Shown here in pieces: positions 11,701 through 27,093 of a stretch of DNA of 64,000 nucleotides; position 1 is the first letter of the stretch; the number at the start of each line of letters is the position of its first letter. The notes beneath the pieces are model-generated. The model was not told the origin of the DNA and did no database searches. It saw nothing but the letters and a program-made list of their open reading frames with translations. This DNA is from Henckelia pumila (taxonomy: Eukaryota; Streptophyta; Magnoliopsida; Lamiales; Gesneriaceae). The translations under genes and the position numbers were made by a program. The stretch spans positions 91,530,151 to 91,594,150 of the forward strand of contig NC_133120.1 in assembly GCF_033568475.1 (NCBI RefSeq), given 5' to 3'.

Positions 11701-12610
11701 TTGGAAAAACTGCAACTTTAGTTATGTATGTTTGTCATTTTGCGATTTTGATCATTTATGTTTTCATATTTCAATTTTAGTCAGGTATGTTTTGATTTTT
11801 GACAATTTCGATTTTTTTTTCTTCGAAAATGCTTACGTGTAGGGGTGAGCAAAATATAGGTTAAACCGAGAAAACGACCGAACCGAAAAAAATCAAAAAT
11901 TATGTTCGGTTTATTCGGTTGGTCGGTTATTTTTTAAAAAAATATCGGTTATATCGGTTTAATCTGTTCGGTTTCGGTTTTTTTAAAAAAATATCGGTTT
12001 AACCGATTAAATTGATATTTATTTATATATTTTAAAAAATACATATTGGGCCTTAACTTTGATATCCAAGTTTTTTATATGTGTTGGGCTTTAGTATAAT
12101 ATACCCAATTTTATTTAATCCAACTCAACTAAAAAAGATATCTAGGACTTTTTGGCTCATTTCAATTTTTAACTTTTTTCAAATTTATTTATATAATTTC
12201 GTTTCTATTTTTAAAATGGATTTTAAAAGGTTTATTTTAAAAATAATAATAAAAATCGATTATTTTGGTCGAAAACCGAAATAATCGATTTTTAATCGGT
12301 TCGGTTTTAGTCGGTTTTGTTATAAAATTTGGTCGGTTCGATTTGTTAAAAAACTTGATCGGTCGGTTTGGTTTTCATAATTTCGGTTCGGTCGGTTCGG
12401 TTATAACCGATTGCACACCCCTACTTACGTGACATTATACACGTCAGCTCTACATCAATACTGCATTGGTGTCACATCAGCGTCATATCGAAAACAAAAG
12501 ACTAAAATTGCCAAGAAAACAAATATAACATACTAAAACTGAAATCTGAAAATATAGATGACCGAAATCGCAAAATAAGAAATATATAGGACCAAAAAAA
12601 TAATTATCTA
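11701..12610. mobile_element. Long-inverted-repeat DNA element (Mutator-like MITE style), interrupted by a hAT MITE
   Basis: The left arm starts GGAAAAACTGCAACTTTAG and the right arm, read in reverse complement, starts ATTATTTTTTTGGTCCTATA; both arms then run on through matching words (ATTTTGCGATTTYGRTCAT, TCAATTTTAG/TCAGTTTTAG). The centre contains CACGTCAGCTCTACATCA. A second copy without the insert lies at 41244-41537. Arms of roughly 80 bp and no coding capacity fit a Mutator-like MITE, but I could not fix a clean 9-bp target duplication, so the superfamily is tentative. Confidence 0.6.
11840..12423. mobile_element. hAT-type MITE with perfect 8-bp target duplication
   Basis: Terminal inverted repeats TAGGGGTGAGCAA and TTGCACACCCCTA pair with one mismatch. 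The 8-bp flank CTTACGTG is repeated exactly at 11832-11839 and 12424-12431. The interior is made of AACCGAACCGAAAA / TCGGTTCGGTT words in both orientations. The 8-bp duplication and TAGGGGTG ends are hAT hallmarks. The related element at 41244-41537 holds one CTTACGTG at the equivalent place (41373-41380), an unoccupied paralogous site. No transposase remains. Confidence 0.92.
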
Positions 12611-13001
12611 TGTCTAATATCAAACAAAAAAAAAATAGTCTGTTTTTCTTTCAGAAAAATACTAACTGCGTTTCAAGTTTTCTTTGATTATATTAATAAT
12701 TATTTTGAAACGCAGTTATTTTGTTGATCTTATCAAAACCTTTGTGTTGTTAAATTCTGTCGGTAAGCAAATCTTCAAAATGTGGTGTTGAGACTTATGT
12801 TAGAGCAGTTAAATTTTTTAGACAATCCAAACGACAACATAGTTTCATATTCTTGAAGCTAAAGAATTATTTATACAGCAGCACACATCAAATCAAGAAA
12901 GTTTGGCTTGAGAAGTTGCACCAAATCCCAATCAAGAAAACATTCCAACTAAACAAGACATCATTGAATCATAGGGGGAGTCATCTTCGTATCCGATTCT
13001 T
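12611..13001. other. 3' flank of glutamine synthetase
   Basis: Likely contains the GS1 3' untranslated region next to 13001. Nothing else could be recognised apart from a short AT-rich palindromic stretch around 12660-12720 (AACTGCGTTTCAA ... TTGAAACGCAGTT). Confidence 0.4.
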
Positions 13002-15990
<2,989 letters not shown>

Positions 15991-16061
15991 GGTTTAATTT
16001 CTTCTTCACAAATGTATTAGACTACCCTTTACACTGGCTTGTTATTTATGATGGATGTGAT

Positions 16062-16069
16062 CTTTTATA
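16062..16069 (-). promoter_or_regulatory. Probable TATA box of the GS1 gene
   Basis: On the minus strand CCAATATAAAAGATC lies about 75 bases upstream of the GS1 ATG, a normal distance for a plant gene with a short leader. A transcript start was not observed. Confidence 0.45.
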
Positions 16070-16848
16070 TTGGAAAAGTTTGCGTCTATAACATTTGTTT
16101 CCTTCATTATTATTTTTCTTTATTACTCCAATTTTCTAGGATCTAGTCAAACCTCAAATGCGGGTAATTTTTTTCCATAAAATAATATTTATTTCCTTTA
16201 CTTTTCCTCCTTACTTTGTATATAAAATTAAATCATTTACGAAGAGAGATGTGAGTGTGATGGAAAAGAAAATTCGTATTCGATCTGCTTGATTCCTTTA
16301 TTATAGTAGAAGGTGATATCAAAATTATATTTGCTAAACTTGTTTAAAATGTCCAATTGAAAAGGTTAAAACTACATAAGTTAATTAAAATCCTCAATCA
16401 TAGCTTCATATATTGATGTATATTATTACATCATCACTTGGTTATATATAATTAAAAATATTAACAAAACCGGTTGTATAGAGCTCGATTGACATCAAAA
16501 TCTCAAATTCGAACAAAATCTCAAATTCGAAATTCAATTTCATAAATTCCTCGATTATAAATAAATAAATAAATCATCCTATGCATGGCATGTGGTAGGT
16601 GTAACTTGAAGACTGAAGTTTGGTGCAAGTGCAACCACGAGGTCAACAAGCCAATTGTTTGGGTTTCTTTATTTCTTTCATAGGATGATCGTGATAAATG
16701 ACAATAAAGCGTCGGTAGTTGGGAAATTTTTTTATTATTATTTTGAAACAATTTAATTAATTGATTTTTTTTATTATACGTCAATTGAAAATTAATATTA
16801 ATTATTGTTATGAGAGGCAGGGAATCAAGCGATATCGTTAATATGTAG

Positions 16849-16932
16849 AGGAATCCGGAATTAGATTCTGCAGAATCCTTGGCAAACGAAGATTCAACTT
16901 TCAAGTCACTTATTCCCAAACAACCTACGTGA
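16849..16932 (+). other. Orphan exon-like stretch (terminal exon or gene relic)
   Basis: After an acceptor-like ATATGTAG, 27 codons with balanced, hydrophilic composition (RNPELDSAESLANEDS... ending KQPT) run to a TGA. Unlike the surrounding AT-rich DNA this reads like genuine coding sequence, but I see no convincing partner exon upstream. It may be a decayed gene fragment or chance. Confidence 0.2.
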
Positions 16933-18044
16933 GATTTATATCTTCCCACTAACAAACAAATCTAAATAGTACAAATACTATTGCCAATTCTCCCATCTAG
17001 TATTGTCCTGTTATTCTTCTAGAATTTTTTTTTTTATTGCATTATCTCCCTTGATAATTATTTTTTTAATCTAATTATGTCTCTCGGGGTTTGACTTGAC
17101 TATACTTTAGTTTAATGTGTTGTATTTTAAAACACTCACATTCAATTAGGGATGATTTTTCAGTATACCGTAACAAAAATATCGATATGAAAAAAATTCA
17201 TACCGATATCAATATCGAAATTTTGGTATGAAAAAATACATATTAATATCGTATATATATCGAAAATATGTCTGTATATTGAAAAAATTTCGATACGACA
17301 TGATACTATAATCTAATTTTTTTATAGCACATGATATCCATACTAAACTAGTTTACAAAGTAAAATGTGTAATATATAATATTCATTATTAGTGAAGACT
17401 AAAGAGATTGATTAATTTAATTTGGTTTTGATAGAAACGATTATCATTGGCCATCATCGCCCACCAATCAAACCGTATTTGCTTTATATTAGCTCTTGTG
17501 GATTTGGGATCGAGATTTCTGTGGATCTCGAGGTTTCACATCTTATCTAATGTAGATTATCCGCATGATAATAGTGATACTATTCATGGGGCATGTATAG
17601 AAATATAATTAATTATTATAGATGAATATATTGTTTAACGATTTGGTTTTTTTTTTTCGAAAGGGAAATTTTACGATATGGTATATAAAATCTTGTTTTT
17701 AGCTGATTGTATTGTAAAAATATTAGGGACTTGTATTTAATTAAGATATCTCCCAAAAAAAAAAATATTGTGCAATGAACATTGCTTTGGCTCGTCTTGT
17801 ATTACGATCGAAGATTAGAAAATAAATTTTCACGTTGAATTTATCCAAGTTAACAAAACTGGAGTTCGAGTTATAATTTATACCGATGGAAAAGAAAAAT
17901 AACTGCGTGTAATTACGCGGGGTGTTGTACTTTATTAAGATAAATCCTTTATTAGTTTAAAAGCAGGAGAGATTTGTTGGCAAATTAAGAATTTAGAACA
18001 TTGCTTTCAAACATGTAACACCTTATTTTATTTCAAATTTCAAA

Positions 18045-18150
18045 GTCAACAAGCGTAAGCTAGCGTGATAGTCTAAAGTTGAGGCGAGACCCTTTGATTT
18101 AGGTTCGATTTCTGCTGATTGTGAGTATTTTTTTTAAAACTTATTTAGGT
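18045..18150 (+). repeat. Possible tRNA-derived SINE remnant
   Basis: The word GGTTCGATTTC matches 9 of 11 positions of the pol III B box, follows a weak A-box-like TAGCGTGATAG by about 45 bases, and is followed by a T run. No target duplication was found, so this is a weak call. Confidence 0.3.
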
Positions 18151-19266
18151 AAATTTAGCTCTTTTTTTTTGTAATTGTTTTTTTAATTTATTTAGGTAGA
18201 TTTAAAAGGTTTGTAATAATTTGGATCAAGTTTGTATTGTACTCTCAATATATATATATATATTAAATAAAAATAGCATAATAAATTTTGAGATTTATCA
18301 TATTAAACTCTAGAAAACACAAAAGTCAAGAATATCGATTATGAATAGCATTGATCCTATAATCATATGATTCATATCCCGTGCCACAATAATTTTCTTA
18401 CCCCTTTTCGGATTATCTCATATATCTTTATCACTTAACTCATATAATTAATATCTTATTTTATAAATAAATAATCTATTAAATTCTTGCTGCCTTATAA
18501 TATTTCAACACCATTAATTAATTGAGTTCTTACTAAATATACATACTACAATCACTTCAAAATCGGTTAATGAGATGTTATAATCTCAATGCAAAACACA
18601 AGTACGAAAACTTCTGAGCTACTAAGGGGTAAACTAAAATGGCCCCAATAAAATCAAATTTCCAATTTGTTGCGCTTGAGAATTTAAACAAGAGGAATCG
18701 GATAGGATCTGCAGTCGATAGAGTGAATGCTCACCACTCGTATGGCCTCCGATCCTTTTTGTGTAAAACTTTGTTTTGTAGCTTAGCTAATGCGCGTCCA
18801 AGAAAACTTTAATAATTCCAATTCACCCCGGCCCTCAAACTATTTCGGTTTTCAAATTCTCTATTAAATTTCATTGTCATCTATAATCACAACAGTTAAA
18901 TGAACAATACATGGTGTAAATTGTAATGAATGATTACGCCACATGTTTTTTTCTCAAATTGCTGTTATATTGCGAGTAATTTAATTATATATATGGCACT
19001 TTATATAGTCCCTCTCTACTAAGTTTTCGAAAAAAACATATAGGTGCAAAATTATCCGATTAACAAAAAAAAAGAAAAAGAGAAGGGTTTGTGATGAGAA
19101 TTTAGGGTAGTTAGGATGTCAAAATGCAATTAACCCTTCACGCCCCCTCTGGCCCTCTTATCTTTTTGGTGGTCAGACATGAAACCCTGAAGAAATCTCC
19201 TCTATTTACAATATTTTGTCTTAGAAAATAAAACCACGAACAACACTTGCTTAATTATTACCTCCA

Positions 19267-20276
19267 ATGGCCTCTGTTTCAGCTGCTTGTAGTAGATTTG
19301 GGGCACCAATGCAATTGTCTCTGAAGACTAGTTCCAGACAGGTAACAAATTTAACAAACACAGTTAATTTGGTTAAATTCAACTTATTTATCCTCATTTT
19401 ATGCTTAAGTAATTCGAAATTATTACCACCTGCATGCTTGGAGATATGATTTTTGCATGTTGAACACAAGGAAAATTGAGTGAGAACAGAACAAATGTAC
19501 AATACAGTAGTTTAAATCGCATTCTTTGTTTTAAATCTTAGAAGTGAAGCTAACATGTCTGAATCACATGTAAATCCACATTAAAATATCCAACAACTTG
19601 GGTTTTTTTTTTTTTGGTTCCATGTTTTCTATATTTATGTGCTCTTTATATTTATTTTTCACATGCATATATATTGTAGATAAGTATCCAAAATCCTAGG
19701 ATGGTGTCCATGGTTTGGGCAACAAGCGGTGCCAAGTTTGCTCGCAATAGCAGAGCTTCAAGATTCCAGATGTGTGCTGTAAGACATGCATATTGAGTAG
19801 TACTAATTAATTTCATACACATTTTTATTATATTCCATAAAATGCAAAACCCATAATTATCTTGTTTTAGAGAAAAAGAATAAATGTACTTAAACTGTAT
19901 ATATGAAACAGGCAAAGCCGGAGACGGTGGATAGAGTTTGTAGCATAGTGAAAGAGCAGCTGGCTTTAACTCCGGATGCTGCAATCACCCCTGATAGCAA
20001 ATTCTCCGATCTCGGCGCCGACTCTCTCGATACTGTACGTGCTATATATAATTGGTGTACATGAATATCATGTTGCATGCATGTGTTGTTGAATTTGTCA
20101 TTATAAATCAAGATGCATATTGGTGTGTTTGTGTTTCGGCTCAGGTCGAAATCGTGATGAAGTTGGAGGAGGAGTTTGACATAATCGTGCCGGAAGATAA
20201 TTCAGGCAACATAGCAACCATACAAGAGGCGGCGGACTTGATCCATAAACTTGTCGAGCAGAAGGTTGCTACTTAA
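19267..20276 (+). CDS. ACP: Plastid acyl carrier protein
   Basis: Four exons: 19267-19341, 19680-19778, 19912-20034, 20145-20276; frame 142 aa, all junctions in phase 0. Residues 1 to about 57 form a Ser/Arg-rich chloroplast transit peptide ([12 protein letters not shown]...). The mature part begins near [19 protein letters not shown] and carries the [20 protein letters not shown] motif; Ser96 in DSL is the expected 4'-phosphopantetheine attachment site. The protein holds growing acyl chains for type II fatty-acid synthase in the stroma. The end [19 protein letters not shown] is standard for plant ACPs. Length and exon plan fit the family. Which isoform it is (constitutive or organ-specific) cannot be judged. 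Confidence 0.96.
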
Positions 20277-20826
20277 TTTTAGACCCCGATTCATAAAAGT
20301 ATGCGGATTTATTATTTATTATTCACGGATTATTTGAGATTAGGTTAATCTTATTTTTTTGGGAGAAAGGAAGTTAACGTTACCCTTTTAATATTGCGTA
20401 TTGTTTTGGAATTTCTTCGCGTATTTGAAGCATCGAATGAAGATTGAGTTTATTTCATTTTTCGTGTTTCGGATATATACAACGGTGGAATTCAAAGGAA
20501 AAGGGATTGTTTGATCGAGGTGTTTATCCAATTAAAGCATCAATATTTTATCGAAATTATTAGGTTTTCAGCATCTCGATAGAATTAGTGGTAATAATTG
20601 TTGGATGCACGGCGTTGTATGTCTTCTATTGTCTATTTTTTAACTGAAAATAAAAAACAATAATAATAAATAGTGATATTAAAAAAATCACATTTTTTGT
20701 AAATAAATATTTATGAAATGACAAAAAAAATATAATAAAAATGACATTTTCGTAATTACATAATCATTTAATGACAAAAATCAAGAGAATGTTCATACCA
20801 AGAGACCACTTGCTCTTACATAATAT

Positions 20827-20994
20827 ATATGGGACAAAAACTCATATGAGACGATCTCAATTATCATTTTTTGAGACGAGTCTTTTATATGAGTTATCCA
20901 TTAAAATATATTACATTTTATGCCAAAAATATTACTTATTATTATAAATATAAGTAGAATTAACCCGTCTCACATGAATGTTATTCTATATAGT
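20827..20994. repeat. Degenerate GAGACG-type MITE
   Basis: The left end carries TGAGACGATCTCA and GAGACGAGTCTTTTATATGAG, the right end AACCCGTCTCACATGA. Words such as GAGTTATCCATTAAAATA and TTATGCCAAAAATATTACTTATTATTATAAATAT sit between them. I recognise this arrangement from a widespread plant non-autonomous repeat with GTGAGACGG termini that is abundant in asterids; family assignment is from memory. Confidence 0.5.
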
Positions 20995-21351
20995 AATAGA
21001 TTCTTATAAGAAATAATCTATAATGAACTATCATTAATATACTTGGATACATACAATGTAATATAAAATTATTGTTATATATAGAAATAAATTTAAAAGA
21101 TAATAAATATTTAAAATATAGTTTAACAAATAAATATGTATCTGAATTCCTTAATAATAAGATTGAAATATTTATTTTTTGAATATATAAGATTGAAATA
21201 TTTATTGCAAATGTGTGTATTTTAGAAAAATACAACAATAGAATGTTAATGAGGATTATATGTAAATACGGTTTAATATAATATCATAGATTTTTATAAA
21301 AGGTTTTGAATCTCAAGGTTTCCCCAATTTTTTTAAAAGAAAATAAAAAAA

Positions 21352-21423
21352 CGCCGTTGCCGGGGATCGAACCCGGGTCACCCGCGTGACAGGCGGGAAT
21401 ACTCACCACTATACTACAACGAC
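21352..21423 (-). tRNA. trnD-GUC: tRNA-Asp (GUC)
   Basis: Read on the minus strand the 72-base sequence begins GTCGTTGTAGTATAGTGG and ends GTTCGATCCCCGGCAACGGC+G. It has a perfect 7-bp acceptor stem (GTCGTTG/CAACGGC with one G:U-type pair), a TTCGATCC T loop, and the anticodon GTC in CCTGTCAC. A T-rich run follows its 3' end, as needed for pol III termination. No intron. It is a nuclear cytosolic tRNA gene; CCA is not encoded. Confidence 0.95.
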
Positions 21424-22078
21424 TTTTGTTCATAACTCAAAGTATTATTATTATTTATTCATTCATTAATTTTTTTAAAGTTAAAAATGGTTCGACACCT
21501 GTATTATTATTTAATTTTATAAAAAAAAAGATTTGGAATTAGATTTGAAATTGAATTTGAATTTGGAATTCGTGCAATTGAATTTCATTTTGGTTTTCAG
21601 TAAGAATTTAAAATATGACAATGTGAATTGATAATATAACTTTTTAGATAAATTATATTTTGTAAAATTTGAAATCTACGATTAAGTTATATAAATATAA
21701 TTTTTTAAAAATTTTATTAGATAATATTTGCAACTTTTAAATTATTTATAATCATTTATTTTTAAAAGTTATAAACACGTCAATTATTTTTTAAATTCAA
21801 ATCCTGTCAAGTCCTCCAAGCAATTTAAAACTCAAATCCAATTTTATCAAACGTTAAAATGTTATTTCCCCGTCAAATCCCATCAAATCTGTTTTCCAAA
21901 CTCATATAAATTACCATAATTCGTCAATCTTCTTCCTTCCCCTCCAATTATCTAGCGGTTTCTTAGAGTTCCAAGTCCCACGGTTCTTGATCGCTCGTGC
22001 CTCCACTCCTATACTTTCAAATACCGGAAAGATCGTATCTTTTACTAACCTACAAGTCCAGGGAAGCAAAGAAGAGAA
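21424..22078. other. PHS1 upstream region
   Basis: AT-rich to about 21900, then less AT-rich sequence likely holding the PHS1 leader. No other gene or bounded repeat was seen. Confidence 0.4.
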
Positions 22079-25000
22079 ATGACTACGGATCACAAAGGAG
22101 ATTCAGACACCTTCCAAGTACATTTTCTATCTCCCTTTTCTTCTCGAATCAGTACTCCCCTAAGCACATGAAAATGAAATATAGCTTAATGCAGTAAATT
22201 TAACCATGTTAAGAATGGTTTAGATATGGAATTTCAGCTGAATTTTACTTTAAGCGGATTACAAGTTTAATAAATGTGCATTTTTCACGTATATGCAGAA
22301 GGAGGAGGAGGAAAAGGAGTTGGATTTGGTGAACGAAGTGCAGGAGGCCCCGTTGCCGCTCACCGTCACTTCAAGGGTTTGTGTTTCACGACTATTTTAA
22401 CTGAATTTGCCGCTCAAAGTGTTGTCTTTGCATTGGAAAATTGTGAGATTGGATTGAAGAAGTTGGGGCAATGCAGGTGTTGTACATGTTGGGGGATATA
22501 ACTGCTGGACCCGCGCATCGATTTGCGCAATGGTTGGAGTTGGTCCGTCAACGGAGCAGCAAGTATCCAGCATCGGGGTTCCCACATGGGCTTCAACGTG
22601 TAGAGAGTATACACATGAGGTACTTCTTTTCCCGGTGTATGATGTTTTGGTACTGTCTTTTTGTGCTTTTATATCCTTTTCATTTCTATGAGAAACATTT
22701 GTTTTCCCTTGGCATAAGTTCATGTTTGTGTTTTAGTCTAGGTGAAAATAATCTCGATTCAAAAACTGCCTCGACTTCTGAACGAGCTCCAGAAATCAGT
22801 TTGTGGGAAAGACTTGGTAAAGCTGGCATTCTGGACATCAAATCAGACTCCTTCTCTTGGGACACCCTTTCTTCTCTTCACCACACAGAGCATAGTAGCA
22901 ACACTGAGCAATCCGAAGATGAGATGAATAAAGCACTAGAGGTTTACTAGAAAAATTGTAGTTTGTGAATCACTCTTTTTCTCCCAGGATTTTTTAATTC
23001 AATTGATTTACAAGGATATCTTAATGCAGCCAGTAATATTGTTGACGTATGCGTGTGTGTATAACTATTTAGGTGAATATAACTTTATTCCACATAAAGT
23101 AAACATGCTCATATGTGATATTAATCGTACAATATGTAACCTTTTATCCTCAATCATTTGGCATATGGTAGATGCCATAAAATTCTCTCCTTTTCTACAA
23201 GCTTAACATTATGTGTTTGTTTGTCCCCTTTTCATTCCAACATTTTGAGATTTAGATTTTCTTTGTATATAAAATTTTTTACCCCTCCCACTATATGTAT
23301 GCTAATAAAATATATGGCAAGCCAATAATCAACTGCAAAATTATGCTTTTTGAGTAGCTGTTAAGCTTACATAGAGCACGCCGCACGGGAGCTTGTCTTA
23401 TGATTTTACTTTTCAACCTATGTACTGTTGTCATTCTTAATCATTGCTTTGTTGTTGTTATGCCGCGCAGGTCACTGTTAATTCTGGTGGTGTGGTTTTT
23501 TTCGCTCTATTCAACCAACCAGGAAACAGCGAACCTTCTTCTACAGAAACTGCAGCTGTTATAAAGTTCTCCTCGTCAAGGATGGCCACCCAGTCTGAAC
23601 GACTTGGGTATGAATTTGCTAAGTGGCTTGGTGTCCAAACTCCACAAGTTGTTCCTTCACCCTTAAGCATTTATTTCCTTCGATACGTGAAACAAAAACT
23701 TCAATATGCTAAAATTTGTACGCCAACATTCAGGCTAGGGTCATTCACAATTCGAGTTCTGAATGGCTGCAAATTAAGGAGGCTGCAGAAAAAGCAAAAG
23801 ATGCAGCTATGAGAGAAGGGGATGAGATTGGTGAGATGACATGTTCAGAACTCCTGGAAGCTCTGGAGCTTAGTCGCTGCCTTTTACTTATGAAGTGCGT
23901 ATATAATCCACTGTCAGATGCTATAGTGCATCTTAGAATAGTACTTGAACTAATAATTCCTTTTACATTTCCATTAAATAGAGTAACAGATAGCAAGGTA
24001 CCAAATAGCGGAGTTTATATTCAATTGTGATTGAATGTTCACAGCCTGATTGAGTTGACTCGTTTTTTGTGTACCCACCCACTTCTGTAAGTCAACCGAA
24101 TTTCTGGCATGTATGATTATCCTTGTGTCAAATTTCAGCACACCATAAGATAGAACCTAGGGTCCATCTAGAAATTAGAAACAATCTATCAAGCAAATAG
24201 TTAGCTATGCTCTTGTAATTAATCTAGGATACTGCAAGATTCTTCACGCTATTATCAAAAGCATGCATACTTAATGTTTTACGTAAACTTGACATTTTGC
24301 AGTTACGTGCATGGATCTCCTCTGTTGGAAAGTTCAAATGCATTTGAGTCACTTGAAGCATCAGAAAAGACTTCCGCAGCCCTGGGAAGAATTTTGATGT
24401 TAGACCTTGTTATAAGAAATGAGGATCGTCTGCCTTGTCGCCATCTCAGGTGGCGTGGGAATTTTGCCAATTTACTCTTGGCTGAAAAAGTAGTTAGAGT
24501 AAACAACGATTCTCTGGAGGTGGCTTTTGATTCTGCAATCAAGAAATATAGACCCAAAGTGATTCGGGCACTTCAAAAGAAAAGAAGAGCAACTTCTGTT
24601 GACAGTAGATTTAGCCCTCCTCATCCAGGATTGGTACCGCAGTCTTCTGATGTTTCCAGCATAGTAGAATCTCCAAAATCTGGTACCACGAGTGTAGCGA
24701 GTCTCGCGTTGAATGAGCCAACTGGTTCTGATTTGCATATTGTGGCAATCGACTCCGGAGTTCCTCGGAGGCCACCAGCAGGGAAACGTGCTAATGACCA
24801 AGAAAATTACCCAAAGCTTGTTGAGCTACTCCTAAACAACCCCGAGTATGCGTCAGACTTGTTGCATGAAATAACTGGGGAAAAACTCGAATCTTTTCGA
24901 CTTGATACCGAGGCTGATTTACACGGAAATGAAATAAATTTAGTTGTGCTTGAATTCAGAAATGGGTTCCGAGCAGCACTCAGAGACTTGCAAGGATTTC

Positions 25001-26993
25001 ATATGTTTCTCCTCACACTTCACCAAAAACTAGATAGTTTGTTACGGGCTTTTCTCAATATTGTCGACAAATCTTCTGGAGACCTTGACAAAGAGGAGTC
25101 AGTGGTTCCTGAATCCCCATCACTTGCTAAAGAGATGGAGGTCCATTGTCCTTCCCCTGGCACGGATAGTGTCCTTACTGATGACACTTCGAATTTGAAT
25201 GATTTAGAATCACAGCGAACACCTCCCAGGCCACCATCTTCTGGATTTAAAGAAAGTTCAGAATCTTCTCCAATACCACGCGATAGTTCACATGGGAAAT
25301 TTAGCAAGGGAAGTGGTGATCCCTTAAGTAGCTTGAGATTGACGTCAAAGATTCGCGAGTTTTACCGATTTGCAAAGGTTTGTGACACATATTTTAAGAG
25401 TTGTATGCTCGTCAGAAAGAAACATTATCTATTCTGCCTTTTGGTCATATAATGAGATAAGTAATTTTTAAGCTCGGCAAAAGTTGGGTAAATATTTGAA
25501 AGGATTTTTTTAAAATTATTATTATTATTATTATTATTATTCGTCTTCTTCTTCTTCTTTTGAGTGTGATTGACCATGACTAAAAGTGCATATAATTTTA
25601 GGAATGATCCAATGTCCTAGACATATTCCGTGGATAATATTTGAAGGAATTCTGTTATATAAGTTGTCCTCATGTTGTTCCTTTTTCAGGTTGATGCAGA
25701 GTTAAATAAAGAATTGGAAAAGTGGAACGACATGCTTAAAAATGATGCGATTAAACTCTGTCACGAAAACAATTTCATTACTGGATTTTTTGAAGGTATT
25801 GATAGCCACGGTGTGGTGGATGCTTATGAGTTGAAGGTAACACTTGCAATGTGCAATTTTGACGCGAAATTGGTAGTTTTTTATATCTTGGGAATGATAA
25901 GCTTCTTTTTATTTCTCAAAATTCAGGTGAGGCTTGAACACATTCTCGAGAGAATAGGGTTGATATCTGATGCAGCAAATACTGAAAAACCATCAGAAAT
26001 CTCCGCTGGTCTGTTCATTGGTGGCGCACTTGCTGCTCGATCCGTGTACACTCTGCAGCATTTAGGGATTACCCACATTGTGTGCCTGTGCTCGAATGAA
26101 ATTGGACAGTCAGATTCTCAGTTCCCTGAGTTATTTGAATACCAAAATTTTACGGTATGTGATGTAGACCGTTTTGTTTCTCTTCATCTTCAAAGTTGCC
26201 TCCATGCCATGCTTCTTAATTTTTGTAGACCTGTTAATTACGATGTCATCTCTTGAACAGATATATGATGAAGAAGACGCAAATATCAGTAATATCTTTC
26301 AAGAAGCTCATGATTTCATTGACAGTGTGGAACAAATTGGTGGGAAGGTTCTGGTTCACTGCTTTGAAGGAAAGAGTAGAAGTGCAACTCTAGTTCTGGC
26401 TTATTTAATGCTCCGGAAGTAAGTGATGGATGATTTCTTGACGTATTTTCACATCTAATATATGGTATTGACATGGAACAGAAACTGATCATGTTTGATA
26501 AAATGCAACTCTATGCCATTAATTAACATTTCTGGAGATGTTGAGTATTGCATGGGAAGATATGTGAAAAAACATTCAGTTGTCCTTCAAGAAAAAGATT
26601 TAGACCATCAAGGGGTTTTTTTCCCAATGCAGAACCTTTACCCTATTGGAAGCATGGACTGCACTGAAAAGAGTTCATCGTAGAGCCCAACCTAATGATG
26701 GCTTTGCAAGGACTCTTTTAGACCTAGATCGAAAGTTGAACGGCAGAGTTTCTATGGAATGGCAACAACGCAGACCAACAATGAAGGTTTGCCCCATCTG
26801 TGGAAAGAATGCTGGCTTAAGCAGCAGTTCTTTGAAGCTTCATTTACAGAAAGCTCACAAGAAGCTATCATCCGGCAGTGTGGACAGTGCTATGACTATG
26901 GAGATACGGAAGGCTTTGGATGCTCTCAAAATAAGTCGAGGAGGAAGTGTCAGCCCGACTCCGAGACAATCTCATTCCATGATCGTCGAATGA
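22079..26993 (+). CDS. PHS1: PHS1: tubulin kinase with dual-specificity phosphatase domain
   Basis: Eleven exons: 22079-22117, 22299-22376, 22477-22619, 22737-22941, 23471-23647, 23734-23894, 24303-25377, 25690-25836, 25927-26154, 26261-26418, 26633-26993; frame 923 aa, close to Arabidopsis PHS1 (929). The N-terminal half is an actin-fragmin-kinase-like domain; the segment LDLVIRNEDRLP (301-312) followed by GNFANLLLA (320-328) looks like its catalytic and metal-binding loops. The C-terminal half is a dual-specificity phosphatase with HCFEGKSRS: Cys785 nucleophile and Arg791. A C2H2-like finger follows (Cys857, Cys860, His874, His879), overlapping a Leu-rich stretch that may export the protein from the nucleus. 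In Arabidopsis PHS1 phosphorylates alpha-tubulin under osmotic stress and the phosphatase part restrains this, controlling cortical microtubules. All landmark residues are intact here. Confidence 0.95.
25515..25560. repeat. Compound ATT/CTT microsatellite in PHS1 intron 7
   Basis: About nine ATT units are followed directly by five CTT units, in the intron between exons 7 and 8. Confidence 0.85.
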
Positions 26994-27093
26994 ATAGATT
27001 GTTGAAAATGTGGCCCTAAAACTGATATTTGTTATTAATTGCCAATTTTAAATAAAAGAATTTTTTTATTTTATGTTTGATTGTTTTATGATA

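Larger units (their letters stand above)
16070..19266. other. 3.2-kb AT-rich spacer between GS1 and the ACP gene
   Basis: Contains the GS1 upstream region, a remnant repeat near 17150-17330 built from ATACCG / TCGATA words (a relative of the element at 6787-7172), a tRNA-like stretch near 18045-18130, and an open exon-like stretch at 16849-16932 listed separately. The 144-codon open frame at 16521-16955 on the minus strand has no recognisable domain and low-complexity composition. Confidence 0.45.

Noticed and set aside
16521-16955. 144-codon open frame on the minus strand
   Set aside because: Low-complexity Asn/Ile/Lys-rich centre, no domain, no leader or splice partner; the opposite strand has a more coding-like stretch.
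22274-22501. 75-codon frame over the PHS1 start region
   Set aside because: It reads exon 2 of PHS1 in the wrong frame; the splice-consistent frame KEEEEKELDLVNEVQ... is the real one.
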